A stretch of 64,000 nucleotides of DNA, taken from positions 62,001 to 126,000 of the forward strand of contig CALFPJ010000057.1 in NCBI GenBank assembly GCA_937919655.1, read 5' to 3'. The notes below the pieces were generated by a model, which had not been told where the DNA came from, searched no databases, and saw nothing but the letters and a program-made list of their open reading frames with translations. Position 1 is the stretch's first letter. Each line of letters opens with the position of its first letter. The DNA comes from an uncultured Gemmatimonadales bacterium. GTDB taxonomy: Bacteria; Gemmatimonadota; Gemmatimonadetes; Longimicrobiales; Gaopeijiaceae. The position numbers and the translations under genes were made by a program. Shown in pieces: positions 56,334 to 64,000 of the stretch.

Positions 56334-57503
56334 GTGTCCTCCCATTCATGCCAGATGACCTATCCCCGTGACCCGGACGTTGCCTCAATGCGGCTACTGG
56401 ACGAGGCGTCCGACCTAGTCTTCGAGGTCGGGCCGTTCGCTATCGCTCGCATGGGTCCTGACTTCCGGGTGGAGCGGGCAAGCAAGCGCTTCTGTGAACT
56501 CCTGGGTTACACCGAGGAGGAGCTCCGAGGGAAGACATTCCCCGAGCTCACACATCCCGATGATGTTCAGGGGAACGTCGAACTAGCGGAGCAGGCCCTG
56601 CGTGGAGACCTCACCCACTACACCGTGGAAAAACGGTATCTGAAGAAGTCGGGAGAGGCGGTGTGGACCCAGCTTACGGCCACATACGTCCGGGACGGGA
56701 CCGACGGGTCCGTCCATGGTCTCGCCATGATTGAGGACATTTCTGAACGCAAGGCATCCGAGGAGCGTTTTGTGGCCCTGCACGAGGAGCTCAAGGGGCG
56801 CATTACGGAGCTGGAGGCTTCCAATGTGGCTCTGGCCAAGGCGAACAAGGAACTGGGGACTTTCAGCTCCAACGTTTCGCACGACCTCAAGGGACCCCTG
56901 ATAAGCATCGCTCAGTTCAGTCAGATCCTTCTGGGGCGCGAGACTGGCCCAATCAACGACGCGCAGGATGAAATGCTGCGCCGGATCCGCAATGCGGGAC
57001 TCCAAGCGAAAAATATCATCGATGACCTGCGAGACCTTGCCGATGTCACCCGTCGTGAAATCTTCGCGGAGGAAGTCGACATGTCCGCGATGTGTTGGAC
57101 GATCATTGAGGACTTGCGCGGTCTCGCGCCGGAGCGGGATGTGACCTTCGATATCCGGCCAGACCTGAGGGTGTACGCCGACCCCGCGTTGCTGCGACTC
57201 CTCATGGTGAACCTCATTCAGAACGCGTGGAAGTACAGCGCCCCGAAGGCGCACGTCACGATCCAAGTGGGGGTGGAACGCGGATCACTGGGAACGATCT
57301 TTTTCGTGAAGGACGATGGTATCGGGTTCGACAACGAGCATCGGGAGCGCATCTTCCAGGCGTTCGAGAGGCTCCACACACATGAGTTCGCAGGAACGGG
57401 GCTCGGCCTGGCTACCGCCCAAAGGATCGTTCAGCGCCATGGGGGAGACATTTGGGCTGAGGGTGTACCCGGCGAGGGAGCCACGTTCTGGTTCTCGATG
57501 TAG
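56334..57503 (+). CDS. PAS-domain sensor histidine kinase
   Basis: A 389-residue soluble kinase without membrane segments. A PAS domain occupies about 30-145 (ERASKRFCELLGYTEEELRG and DISERK at its end). HisKA is at about 170-245 with the phosphorylated His in SSNVSHDLKGPL, and the ATPase at about 275-385 has the N box VNLIQNAWKYSA, DDGIGFD and GTGLGLAT. No response regulator gene is adjacent. The start may be GTG 56334 or ATG 56352. Confidence 0.92.
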   Translation: MSSHSCQMTYPRDPDVASMRLLDEASDLVFEVGPFAIARMGPDFRVERASKRFCELLGYTEEELRGKTFPELTHPDDVQGNVELAEQALRGDLTHYTVEKRYLKKSGEAVWTQLTATYVRDGTDGSVHGLAMIEDISERKASEERFVALHEELKGRITELEASNVALAKANKELGTFSSNVSHDLKGPLISIAQFSQILLGRETGPINDAQDEMLRRIRNAGLQAKNIIDDLRDLADVTRREIFAEEVDMSAMCWTIIEDLRGLAPERDVTFDIRPDLRVYADPALLRLLMVNLIQNAWKYSAPKAHVTIQVGVERGSLGTIFFVKDDGIGFDNEHRERIFQAFERLHTHEFAGTGLGLATAQRIVQRHGGDIWAEGVPGEGATFWFSM

Positions 57504-57551
57504 TCATGAAGGGATATCTCGCTCGCGCCTCCTCATAAGCCAGGGCGCCTG

Positions 57552-57557
57552 TATATT
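57552..57557 (+). promoter_or_regulatory. -10-like element upstream of the ole cluster
   Basis: TATATT in the context ccTGTATATTGGGG (extended -10, TG one base upstream) lies 89 bases before oleA. No clear -35 is visible. It lies after the histidine-kinase stop, so the ole genes probably have their own promoter. Confidence 0.35.
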
Positions 57558-57646
57558 GGGGCAGCACACAGGCGAGGGCCGTTTCGCGCCCGCCCCTGGG
57601 GCCCTTCGATACACCAGCCCTGTCACGCAAGAACTACGAGGTCTTA

Positions 57647-58663
57647 ATGCGGTTCCAGAACGTCTCGATTGTCGGAGTTGCTCACGTCGATGCCCCGTTG
57701 CGCATTACGTCAGCTGAGCTCGATGATCGCTTGGCGTCCACCTACGCGCGCATCGGCGTGCAGGCTGGACTGCTTGAAGGCCTCTCCGGCATCGTCGCGC
57801 GGCGATTCTGGGATGAAGGCGTGCAGCCGAGTGACGCCGCGACCCTAGCGGCAGAGAAAGTACTGGCCGATACGGGTATCGATCGCTCCAAGATCGGCAT
57901 CTTGGTGAACACCTCGGTTTGTCGGGACTACATCGAGCCTTCCACCGCCTGCCTGGTGCACGGCAATCTGAAGCTGTCCCCAGAATGCATGAACTTCGAC
58001 GTGTCGAACGCCTGCCTCGGCTTCATCAACGGCATGAAGATCGTCGGCAACATGATTGAGCGGGGCCAGGTGGACTATGCCATCGTGGTGGACGGCGAGG
58101 GCAGCCGCTTCGTGATCGAGAAGACGCTTGAGCGCCTCCTCGCGCCCGACGCGGACGAGCAATTGTTCCGCGATAGCTTCGCCACCATGACCCTGGGTTC
58201 GGGGGCCGCGGCCATGATTCTCGCCCGCTCTGACCTCGTCCCGGGGGGACACAAGTTTCTGGGTGGCGTTGATCTGGCGGGCACGGAGCACAACCGCCTC
58301 TGTATGGGCCAGCCGGACTGGATGCGCACCCGCACCGGGGAGCTGCTCGTTGCGGGCCTTGGCCTCGCCAACAAGACCTGGCAGAAGGGCAAGGATGAAC
58401 TGGGTTGGTCGTCGGATCACTTCGACGAATTGGTGCTGCACCAGGTCAGCCGCGTCCACACCGAGCGTCTTGTCGGCCTGCTAGGCCTCGACCTCGACAA
58501 GGTGTTGGCGATCTACCCGGAATTCGGCAACATCGGCCCAGCGTCGGTTCCCATCGTGCTTTCCAAGGCGGTGGAGGCGGGCCGCGTGGTAGCGGGTAAG
58601 AAAGTTGCCCTGATGGGCATCGGCAGCGGCTTGAACGTCTCTATGGCCGAGTTGGTCTGGTAG
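57647..58663 (+). CDS. oleA: OleA, acyl-CoA head-to-head condensing thiolase
   Basis: A 338-residue thiolase-fold enzyme resembling FabH. C123 in SNACLGF is the acyl-binding cysteine, E97 in YIEPSTA is the glutamate specific to OleA (it activates the second substrate), and H265 (LHQVS) and N295 (GNIGPAS) complete the site. OleA condenses two acyl-CoAs to a 2-alkyl-3-oxoalkanoate, the first step of long-chain olefin synthesis. The E97 motif and the three following genes distinguish it from FabH. Confidence 0.92.
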   Translation: MRFQNVSIVGVAHVDAPLRITSAELDDRLASTYARIGVQAGLLEGLSGIVARRFWDEGVQPSDAATLAAEKVLADTGIDRSKIGILVNTSVCRDYIEPSTACLVHGNLKLSPECMNFDVSNACLGFINGMKIVGNMIERGQVDYAIVVDGEGSRFVIEKTLERLLAPDADEQLFRDSFATMTLGSGAAAMILARSDLVPGGHKFLGGVDLAGTEHNRLCMGQPDWMRTRTGELLVAGLGLANKTWQKGKDELGWSSDHFDELVLHQVSRVHTERLVGLLGLDLDKVLAIYPEFGNIGPASVPIVLSKAVEAGRVVAGKKVALMGIGSGLNVSMAELVW

Positions 58664-58665
58664 GC

Positions 58666-59565
58666 GTGCAGGTACCTCGCGCGCTCTATCCCTTCCAGAG
58701 CCACGAGTTCGATCTCGAAGGACTGCGCTACCACTATCTGGATGAGGGTAGCGGCGAGCCGTTGGTGATGGTCCACGGTAATCCGTCATGGTCGTTCTAC
58801 TACCGGCACCTCGTGACGGGCCTGAGTGACCGGTACCGCTGCATTGTGCCAGACCACATCGGCTGCGGCCTCTCGGACAAGCCGTCTGATGATCGTTACG
58901 ACTACCATCTAGAGCGCCGAGTCGATGACCTTGAGGCGCTGCTCGAGCACCTGGACGTGACAAAAGACGTCACGCTGGTGCTTCACGATTGGGGAGGGAT
59001 GATCGGCATGGCGTGGGCGCAGCGGCATCCGCAGGCCGTTCGTCGGTTGGTGCTGCTCAACACCGCGGCTTTTCATCTCCCCCCGACCAAGCGTGTGCCT
59101 TGGCAGTTGCGCCTGACCCGCACGCCGCTGGGTACGGTTCTGGTGCGAGGGTTGAACGCGTTCAGCTTGGGCGCGGCCTATACCGGCGTCACGCGCCGCC
59201 CGATGAGCCGCGAGGTGCGCGAGGCCTACTGTGCGCCGTACGACAGTTGGCAGAACCGGATCGCCACGTTGCGTTTCGTGGAAGACATTCCCCTCTCGGC
59301 GTCGGACCGTGGCTACGACCTGATCAGTGATGTAGAGGCGAGCCTGGAGGGGCTTCGCGACCGACCGGCGCTCATTTGTTGGGGCGAGAAGGACTTCGTC
59401 TTCGATAAGCTTTTTCTTGCCGAGTGGGAGAAGAAGCTGCCCCAGGCAACCGTGCGGCGCTTCTCGGACTGCGGCCACTACGTGCTCGAAGACGCGCCCG
59501 AGGAGATCCTCGATGAGGTGAATCGTTTCCTTGCGGCGAACCCCCTGGAGTCCGTGGTCGTATGA
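58666..59565 (+). CDS. oleB: OleB, beta-lactone decarboxylase
   Basis: A 299-residue alpha/beta hydrolase related to haloalkane dehalogenases. D108 in LHDWGGMIG is the nucleophile and H271 in SDCGHYVLED the base; the oxyanion loop is HGNPSWSF. In the Ole pathway it decarboxylates the beta-lactone to the final cis-olefin. The gene starts 2 bases after oleA (GTG 58666) and overlaps oleC by 4 bases. It is separate from oleC, unlike the fused oleBC of many Actinobacteria. Confidence 0.9.
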   Translation: MQVPRALYPFQSHEFDLEGLRYHYLDEGSGEPLVMVHGNPSWSFYYRHLVTGLSDRYRCIVPDHIGCGLSDKPSDDRYDYHLERRVDDLEALLEHLDVTKDVTLVLHDWGGMIGMAWAQRHPQAVRRLVLLNTAAFHLPPTKRVPWQLRLTRTPLGTVLVRGLNAFSLGAAYTGVTRRPMSREVREAYCAPYDSWQNRIATLRFVEDIPLSASDRGYDLISDVEASLEGLRDRPALICWGEKDFVFDKLFLAEWEKKLPQATVRRFSDCGHYVLEDAPEEILDEVNRFLAANPLESVVV

Positions 59566-61220
59566 GCGAGGGGCCGGCGAACATTGCGGCAAAGCTGACC
59601 GACGTCGCGAAGCTGCGTCCCGATGTCCCCGCCATCTATTTTCCGGAGGGACGCAGCCCCGACGGCAAACGGATCTATAGCCACTACACCTACGCCGAAC
59701 TCGACCGCGAGAGCGACCGCATTGCCGCTGGCTTGGAGGCTGTGGGAATCGGGCGGGGTATACGTACGGTTCTGATGGTGCGCCCCAGCCTTGAGTTCTT
59801 CGCGCTCACCTTCGGCATCTTCAAGGCCGGCGCCGTGCCGGTCATGGTGGATCCGGGGCTAGGGCGCAAAAACGTCAAGAACTGCCTCGTCGAATCGGAA
59901 CCCGAAGCCTTCATCGGCATCCCGGTGGCGCACGCGGCGAGGCTGGCGCTGGGGTGGGGTAGGCCGACGCTCCGTCGCATGGTGACCGTTGGGCGACGGT
60001 GGTTCTGGGGAGGGCACACCCTGGAAGACGTGAGGCGCCTCGGCGAGGCGGCGGGTCCGTACTCGATGCCGGCGACCCAGCCCGAGGATACCGCGGCGAT
60101 CCTCTTCACGAGCGGCAGCACTGGACCCCCGAAGGGTGTGGTTTACCAACACCGTCATTTTCTCGCCCAGGTAGATAGCATTCGCCAACACTACGGGATC
60201 GAACAGGGTGAGGTCGATCTGCCCACGTTCCCCTTGTTCGCGTTGTTCGATCCGGCGTTGGGCATGACGACCGTGATCCCCGACATGGATCCGACCCAAC
60301 CCGCGCATGTGGACCCGAAGCTCATCTTCGAGGCTATCGAAGACTTCGGCGTGACCAACATGTTCGGTTCGCCGGCGCTCCTGAGGACGGTGGGGCGCTA
60401 CGGCGCGGCACACGGGACCCGCCTGCCGACGTTGCGTCGCATCATCTCGTCTGGCGCTCCGGTGCGGGCGGACGTCATGGAGCCCTTCCTCACCATGCTT
60501 GAGCCTGACGCGGCGATTCACCCGTCCTACGGGGCCTCGGAGTGTCTTCCGGTCACATCGATTTCCAGCCATGAGGTGCTGAACGAGACGCGCCATATGA
60601 CTGACCAGGGCGCGGGCATCTGCGTGGGACGGCCCGTGGAGGGGATGGACGTACATATCATCCGCATTACGGACACGCCCATCGAGCGCTGGAGCCAAGC
60701 CGAGGAATTGCCGACAGGGGAAATCGGTGAAATATGCGTGCGCGGTCCCGTGGTCACGGAAAGCTATTACCGTCGCGAGGAGAGTACCGCGCTCGCCAAG
60801 ATCGAAGATGAAGAGGGTGGCCTGTTTCACAGGATGGGGGATGTTGGGAACCTGGACGCGCAGGGCCGCCTCTGGTTCTGCGGCCGCAAAGGTCACCGCG
60901 TGGAAACCGCGGCAGGGGTGCTGTTCAGCGTGCCCTGCGAAAACGTCTTCAATCCACACGCCGCAGTGGCCCGTACGGCGTTGGTCGGCGTGCGTGTCGG
61001 TGGACAGACCGTGCCGCTCCTGTGCGTGGAGCTTGAGGCAGAGCACCGTGGGACCGATCCCGAGGTACTCATGTCAGAACTGCGCGCCTTGGGTGCGGGT
61101 GTGGCGCACACACGCGGCATTGATCGCTTCATGATTCACTCGGGCTTCCCGGTGGACATCCGCCACAACGCCAAGATTGGGCGTGAGGCGCTGGGCCGCT
61201 GGGCGCAGGGGCGGCTGTGA
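59562..61220 (+). CDS. oleC: OleC, beta-lactone synthetase (AMP-ligase family)
   Basis: A 552-residue ANL-superfamily enzyme. LFTSGSTGPPKGVVYQH near residue 185 is the phosphate loop, YGASECLP near 323 and the Asp in RMGDVGNLDAQGRLWFCGRKGH near 425 follow. OleC converts the 2-alkyl-3-hydroxyalkanoate to a beta-lactone with ATP. The C-terminal lysine is in HNAKIGREAL. Position between oleB and oleD and length support the assignment over acyl-CoA synthetase. Confidence 0.9.
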   Translation: MSEGPANIAAKLTDVAKLRPDVPAIYFPEGRSPDGKRIYSHYTYAELDRESDRIAAGLEAVGIGRGIRTVLMVRPSLEFFALTFGIFKAGAVPVMVDPGLGRKNVKNCLVESEPEAFIGIPVAHAARLALGWGRPTLRRMVTVGRRWFWGGHTLEDVRRLGEAAGPYSMPATQPEDTAAILFTSGSTGPPKGVVYQHRHFLAQVDSIRQHYGIEQGEVDLPTFPLFALFDPALGMTTVIPDMDPTQPAHVDPKLIFEAIEDFGVTNMFGSPALLRTVGRYGAAHGTRLPTLRRIISSGAPVRADVMEPFLTMLEPDAAIHPSYGASECLPVTSISSHEVLNETRHMTDQGAGICVGRPVEGMDVHIIRITDTPIERWSQAEELPTGEIGEICVRGPVVTESYYRREESTALAKIEDEEGGLFHRMGDVGNLDAQGRLWFCGRKGHRVETAAGVLFSVPCENVFNPHAAVARTALVGVRVGGQTVPLLCVELEAEHRGTDPEVLMSELRALGAGVAHTRGIDRFMIHSGFPVDIRHNAKIGREALGRWAQGRL

Positions 61221-61245
61221 GCGGCGCGTATCGGAGGAATAGGCG

Positions 61246-62253
61246 ATGACCGTGCTGGTCACCGGTGGTGGTGGTTTCGTAGGCACGGAAGTGTGCCGGC
61301 AGCTGACAGCTAGCGGCGTAGGCGTCCGGAGCTTCGCCCGCTCCCACTATCCAGTGTTGGACGCCATGGGCGTCGAGCAGGTGCAGGCAGACCTCGCCGA
61401 CCCCACAGCTGTCAGAGCAGCGGCCGCGGGGTGTGAGGCTGTCTTCCACGTGGCAGCGCGCGCAGAGATGGCCGGCCCAGCCGACCTGTTCCATCGTGTG
61501 AACGTGGTGGGCACGCGCAACGTCATTGCCGCGTGCCGGGCGCAGGGCATCAGCAAGTTGATCCACACCAGCACGCCGTCGGTCGTGCACGACGGCGGTC
61601 ATGCCAGTGGGCTCGACGAGAGCGCCCCCTACGCCACCAAGTTTCTCGCCCACTACCCGCGAACCAAGGCGATCGCTGAGCAGGAAGTCCTCGCCGCCAA
61701 CGATGCGACTCTGGCCACCGTGGCCCTGAGGCCACACCTGGTCTGGGGACCCGGCGACCCTCACTTCCTGCCGCAACTGGTTGCTCGCTCCCGGTCCGGC
61801 GAGTTGCGGCTTGTGGGCGACGGTAGCTCGTGGGTCGACTCAGTCTTCATAGAAGACGCTGCCCGCGCGCATGTGTTGGCTTTTGAGCGACTTGCCGTCG
61901 GCGCACCCTGTGCGGGCCGAGCGTACTTCATCACGCAGGGTGAGCCGCTGCCGATGCGCGAGCTTATCAACGCACTTTTGGCTGCGTGCGGAGAGCCGCC
62001 GGTCGAGCGCAGCGTGCCTCCTGCAGTGGCCTGGTTCGCGGGGGCCGTCTTTGAGACGCTGCACGCCGTTCTGCGGAAAGAGGGTGTGCCACGCATGACG
62101 CGGTTTGTGGCCCGGCAGCTATCGACCGCGCACTACTTCGACATCTCGGCGGCGCGGCGGGACCTGGGGTATGCGCCCGCCTACAGCATGGAGCAGGCGT
62201 TGGCGAAGCTGCGGGCGTTTTGGGATGCGGAGCGCGCGCAGGGGAACCGGTGA
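61246..62253 (+). CDS. oleD: OleD, NADPH-dependent 2-alkyl-3-oxoalkanoate reductase
   Basis: A 335-residue extended SDR. VLVTGGGGFVGTEV is the NAD(P) motif, YPRTKAIAEQEVL near residue 143 gives Tyr-x3-Lys, and ALRPHLVWGPGD near 165 is typical of the 3-beta-HSD branch. OleD reduces the oxo acid made by OleA to the 3-hydroxy acid used by OleC. It closes a complete oleABCD cluster; ggaggaat precedes ATG 61246. Confidence 0.9.
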   Translation: MTVLVTGGGGFVGTEVCRQLTASGVGVRSFARSHYPVLDAMGVEQVQADLADPTAVRAAAAGCEAVFHVAARAEMAGPADLFHRVNVVGTRNVIAACRAQGISKLIHTSTPSVVHDGGHASGLDESAPYATKFLAHYPRTKAIAEQEVLAANDATLATVALRPHLVWGPGDPHFLPQLVARSRSGELRLVGDGSSWVDSVFIEDAARAHVLAFERLAVGAPCAGRAYFITQGEPLPMRELINALLAACGEPPVERSVPPAVAWFAGAVFETLHAVLRKEGVPRMTRFVARQLSTAHYFDISAARRDLGYAPAYSMEQALAKLRAFWDAERAQGNR

Positions 62254-62325
62254 CGCAGTCGGTGGCGGGCTCCGCCTAGTTCCGGGCCGACATCAGGCGT
62301 GCGTGCCAGCCGAGGCAGTGTCCGC

Positions 62326-62535
62326 CTATTCAGAAGCGCGGTAGGCCAACTCGACCCATGCCAGCAATTCGGAGTCCACCTCCGCAGCGTCTGTCAGCTT
62401 CACCTTTTACTGACACATTCCACCGGGCTTCTGAGCGAGGAGCCGGTCCGTCCCCTCGATGGCCTTCATGTTCAGGCCCACTTCGAAATTGCTCCAGTAG
62501 AGGATGATCTCGCAGCGGTGCTTACTCGTCTGCAT
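62326..62535 (-). pseudogene. hicB start fused to a DUF5655 C-terminal fragment, with an internal stop
   Basis: From ATG 62535 the frame begins KHRCEIILYWSN, close to the start of HicB antitoxins, then continues FEVGLNMKAIEGTDRLLAQKPGGMC, TAA (62407-62409), KVKLTDAAEVDSELLAWVELAYR. The part after YWSN resembles the C terminus of DUF5655 proteins (VGLN, MC, then TxxxVDxELxxW). I infer that a deletion joined the two genes. It is not functional as sequenced. Confidence 0.45.
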
Positions 62536-62783
62536 TGCTCACCAGCCCGTAGTTCACGATGATGGTTCGAACGTCCTTCACCTGGTAGGACTTCGCCTTC
62601 GAGCCAACCGGCTGAAGATTCAGGATCTCAGCGACGTCGTCATGATTGAATGATATGGTGACTTCCCTTGATACGCTCCTGGAAGCCCAGCGCCAGCAGC
62701 AACGTCCTCAGGTCGCCGAACAGGATGTTCGCATCCGAGCCGCCCCGGAGCACCTTCGCGAGTGTCTTCTTTTAGTTGGTCAC
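62522..62783 (-). pseudogene. hicA toxin remnant, frameshifted
   Basis: From GTG 62783 the frame meets a TAA three codons in, then reads KKTLAKVLRGGSDANILF, LLLALGFQERIKGSHHI. One extra base (62651) shifts the frame before FNHDDVAEILNLQPVGSKAKSYQVKDVRTIIVNYGL. This is the HicA mRNA-interferase family, with the catalytic GSHHI. Two lesions disable it. The adjacent hicB start supports a former hicAB pair. Confidence 0.6.
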
Positions 62784-62812
62784 GCTTCTAAGCTAATCCT
62801 ACGATCGGGGCA

Positions 62813-63136
62813 TCACGATGGGTCCATGGGACGGGGCCCGCCGGAGCGTCGGAGACCCGGGGCACCGAAACCCTCGCCGCGGTGGATAGCGCTGGCCGTG
62901 GCGATTCCACCACCGATCGCTGCCCCCACGAAGCAGGTCGGACATAGCTCGAAGGGGTCCAAGAAATTGATTGGATCCCCGTTCGCGTACCCGTAGAGAT
63001 TCAGCCCACCAGCGAACCCGAAGGGGTCTTCTTGGGTGAACTGCCCACTCTCTGGATCGTAGTACCGGTTACGTCGAGCAGCTAGCCAGTCTCGCACCCC
63101 TTGGCGCAGCCCCCCATCCCCTGCACAATGCTGCAT
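62813..63136 (-). pseudogene. RHS-repeat core and C-terminal tip fragment
   Basis: The 107-residue frame from ATG 63136 contains RNRYYDPESGQFTQEDPFGFAGGLNLYGYANGDP, the RHS-associated core motif (position 22-55), followed by a 50-residue variable tip beginning LCPTCFVGAAIGGG. The YD-repeat shell that normally precedes it is missing, because the upstream side is the M20 peptidase gene. It is the displaced 3' end of an RHS gene. The tip has no recognisable toxin motif. Confidence 0.65.
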
Positions 63137-63169
63137 CCTTGATCGCTCGGAAGTCTCTCAGAGCCCCAT

Positions 63170-64000
63170 ATGCGCAAACGCCTCCTTTTCCCCCTCGTTC
63201 TATCCGCCCTCTCGTGGTCCGCACCACTCCTGGCCCAAACGCCGGACTTTCGTACTGCGGGTCACGAGGCTGTCGCGCTCCTCCAGGGCATGGTGCGCAT
63301 CGACTCTAGCTCACCGCCCGGCAACGAGACTCAGGTGGCCGAGTTCATCCAGGGCGTTCTCGCTGCGGAAGGCATTGATTCCAATATCTATGAGATGGAG
63401 GTAGGTCGCGGAAACCTCGTGGCCCGGATTCCGGGAAACGGATCCAAACGTCCGATCCTGCTCATGGGGCATATCGACGTGGTGGGCGTGGAGCGCGACA
63501 TGTGGTCGGTCGATCCGTTTGCTGGCCTGATCCAGGATGGGTACCTGTGGGGAAGGGGCTCGCAGGACGACAAGGGCATGACGGCGAGCGCCTTGCAGGT
63601 GTTCCTCATGATCGCTCGTGCGGGTGTTGAGCTCGATCGAGACGTCATCTTCATGGCCAACGCCGGTGAGGAGGGGGACGCCCACCTTGGCGTCGAATTC
63701 ATGATTGCCGAGCACTTCGACGAGATCGATGCGGAGTTCGCGTTGAACGAAGGCGGCGGCATGACGCTGATTGGCGACGATGTGACCATGGTCTCGATTG
63801 CGACGACCGAGAAGGTCAGCACCCGTATGCGGCTCATCGCCAGCGGCGTGTCCGGGCACGGCTCGCGACCCCGTCCGGACAACGCGATCGTCGCTTTGGC
63901 CAAGGCCGTCGCGAAGTTCGATACCTGGCAGCCACCCATGCGATTGAATGCGACGACGCGTGAGTACTTCCGCCGCATGGCGGAGATCGTAGACCCAGAG
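63170..64000 (+). CDS. secreted M20-family metallopeptidase, 3' end beyond the window
   Basis: The first 277 residues are present and in frame to the end. A signal peptide (LLFPLVLSALSWSAPLLA, then QTPDF) precedes the catalytic domain. MGHIDVVGVE holds the first metal His and Asp, WGRGSQDDKGM the bridging Asp, and NAGEEGD the Glu-Glu pair with the general base. SGVSGHGSRP near 228 starts the dimerisation domain. It is a periplasmic carboxypeptidase or deacylase of the M20 family, with the last third missing. Confidence 0.92.
   Translation, partial: MRKRLLFPLVLSALSWSAPLLAQTPDFRTAGHEAVALLQGMVRIDSSSPPGNETQVAEFIQGVLAAEGIDSNIYEMEVGRGNLVARIPGNGSKRPILLMGHIDVVGVERDMWSVDPFAGLIQDGYLWGRGSQDDKGMTASALQVFLMIARAGVELDRDVIFMANAGEEGDAHLGVEFMIAEHFDEIDAEFALNEGGGMTLIGDDVTMVSIATTEKVSTRMRLIASGVSGHGSRPRPDNAIVALAKAVAKFDTWQPPMRLNATTREYFRRMAEIVDPE

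Noticed and set aside
59859-61046. Long minus-strand open frame opposite oleC
   Set aside because: It mirrors oleC, has His/Arg-rich composition and no motif; the plus-strand product is strongly conserved.
62326-62535. Intact HicB antitoxin next to HicA
   Set aside because: Only the first dozen residues resemble HicB; the rest matches a different family and contains a TAA.

Overview
The window is about 63% GC and densely coded on both strands. It reads as a chromosomal contig of a free-living, probably aerobic Gram-negative-type bacterium. The gene repertoire (S46, M28, M16, M20 and M19 peptidases, ECF sigma/anti-sigma pairs, DUF2235, Sdh with one large anchor, leucine dehydrogenase) most resembles uncultivated Gemmatimonadota. 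That placement is an inference from gene content; no rRNA or tRNA gene is present to confirm it.

Layout. 0-5 kb: start of a Rossmann-fold protein (minus strand), an ECF sigma factor overlapping its zinc-finger anti-sigma factor, an M28 peptidase and leucine dehydrogenase. 5-12.4 kb: STAS-like protein, secreted protein, nitroreductase, a GCS2-like ligase fused to CBS domains, an aspartoacylase-family gene broken by two in-frame stops, SRAP/YedK and a DUF2235 membrane protein. 12.4-16.8 kb (minus): aminotransferase, D-aminoacylase, lipoprotein, methyltransferase. 16.8-27 kb: gpmI, TPR protein, M16 peptidase pair, NUDIX hydrolase, second sigma/anti-sigma pair, holA, SPOR protein, and a receiver domain with a C-terminal membrane anchor. 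27-39 kb: mutS, TonB-like lipoprotein, cystathionine beta-synthase, ddl, rhomboid, S46 peptidase, and an EF-G paralogue split by an in-frame TAA. 39-47 kb: sdhCAB, flavin monooxygenase, acetamidase/formamidase, formate-THF ligase. 47-57.5 kb: a broken glycosyltransferase-like membrane protein, a TPP riboswitch with thiC, threonine catabolism (tdh-kbl), an M19-like dipeptidase, a frameshifted FMN reductase and a PAS histidine kinase. 57.6-62.3 kb: a complete oleABCD set for long-chain olefin biosynthesis. 62.3-63.1 kb: remnants of hicA/hicB, a DUF5655 protein and an RHS tip. The contig ends inside an M20 peptidase.

How the genes work together: secreted and membrane peptidases feed amino-acid catabolism (leucine dehydrogenase, threonine dehydrogenase plus ketobutyrate ligase) and central metabolism (Gpm, Sdh, formate-THF ligase). 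The ole genes convert fatty acyl-CoAs to internal olefins.

Two unusual signals stand out. Four otherwise intact genes carry single-base lesions: three clean in-frame stops in two genes, and stops or indels in two others. TAG is the most frequent terminal stop in my count (about 27 of 52), which is unexpected at this GC content.
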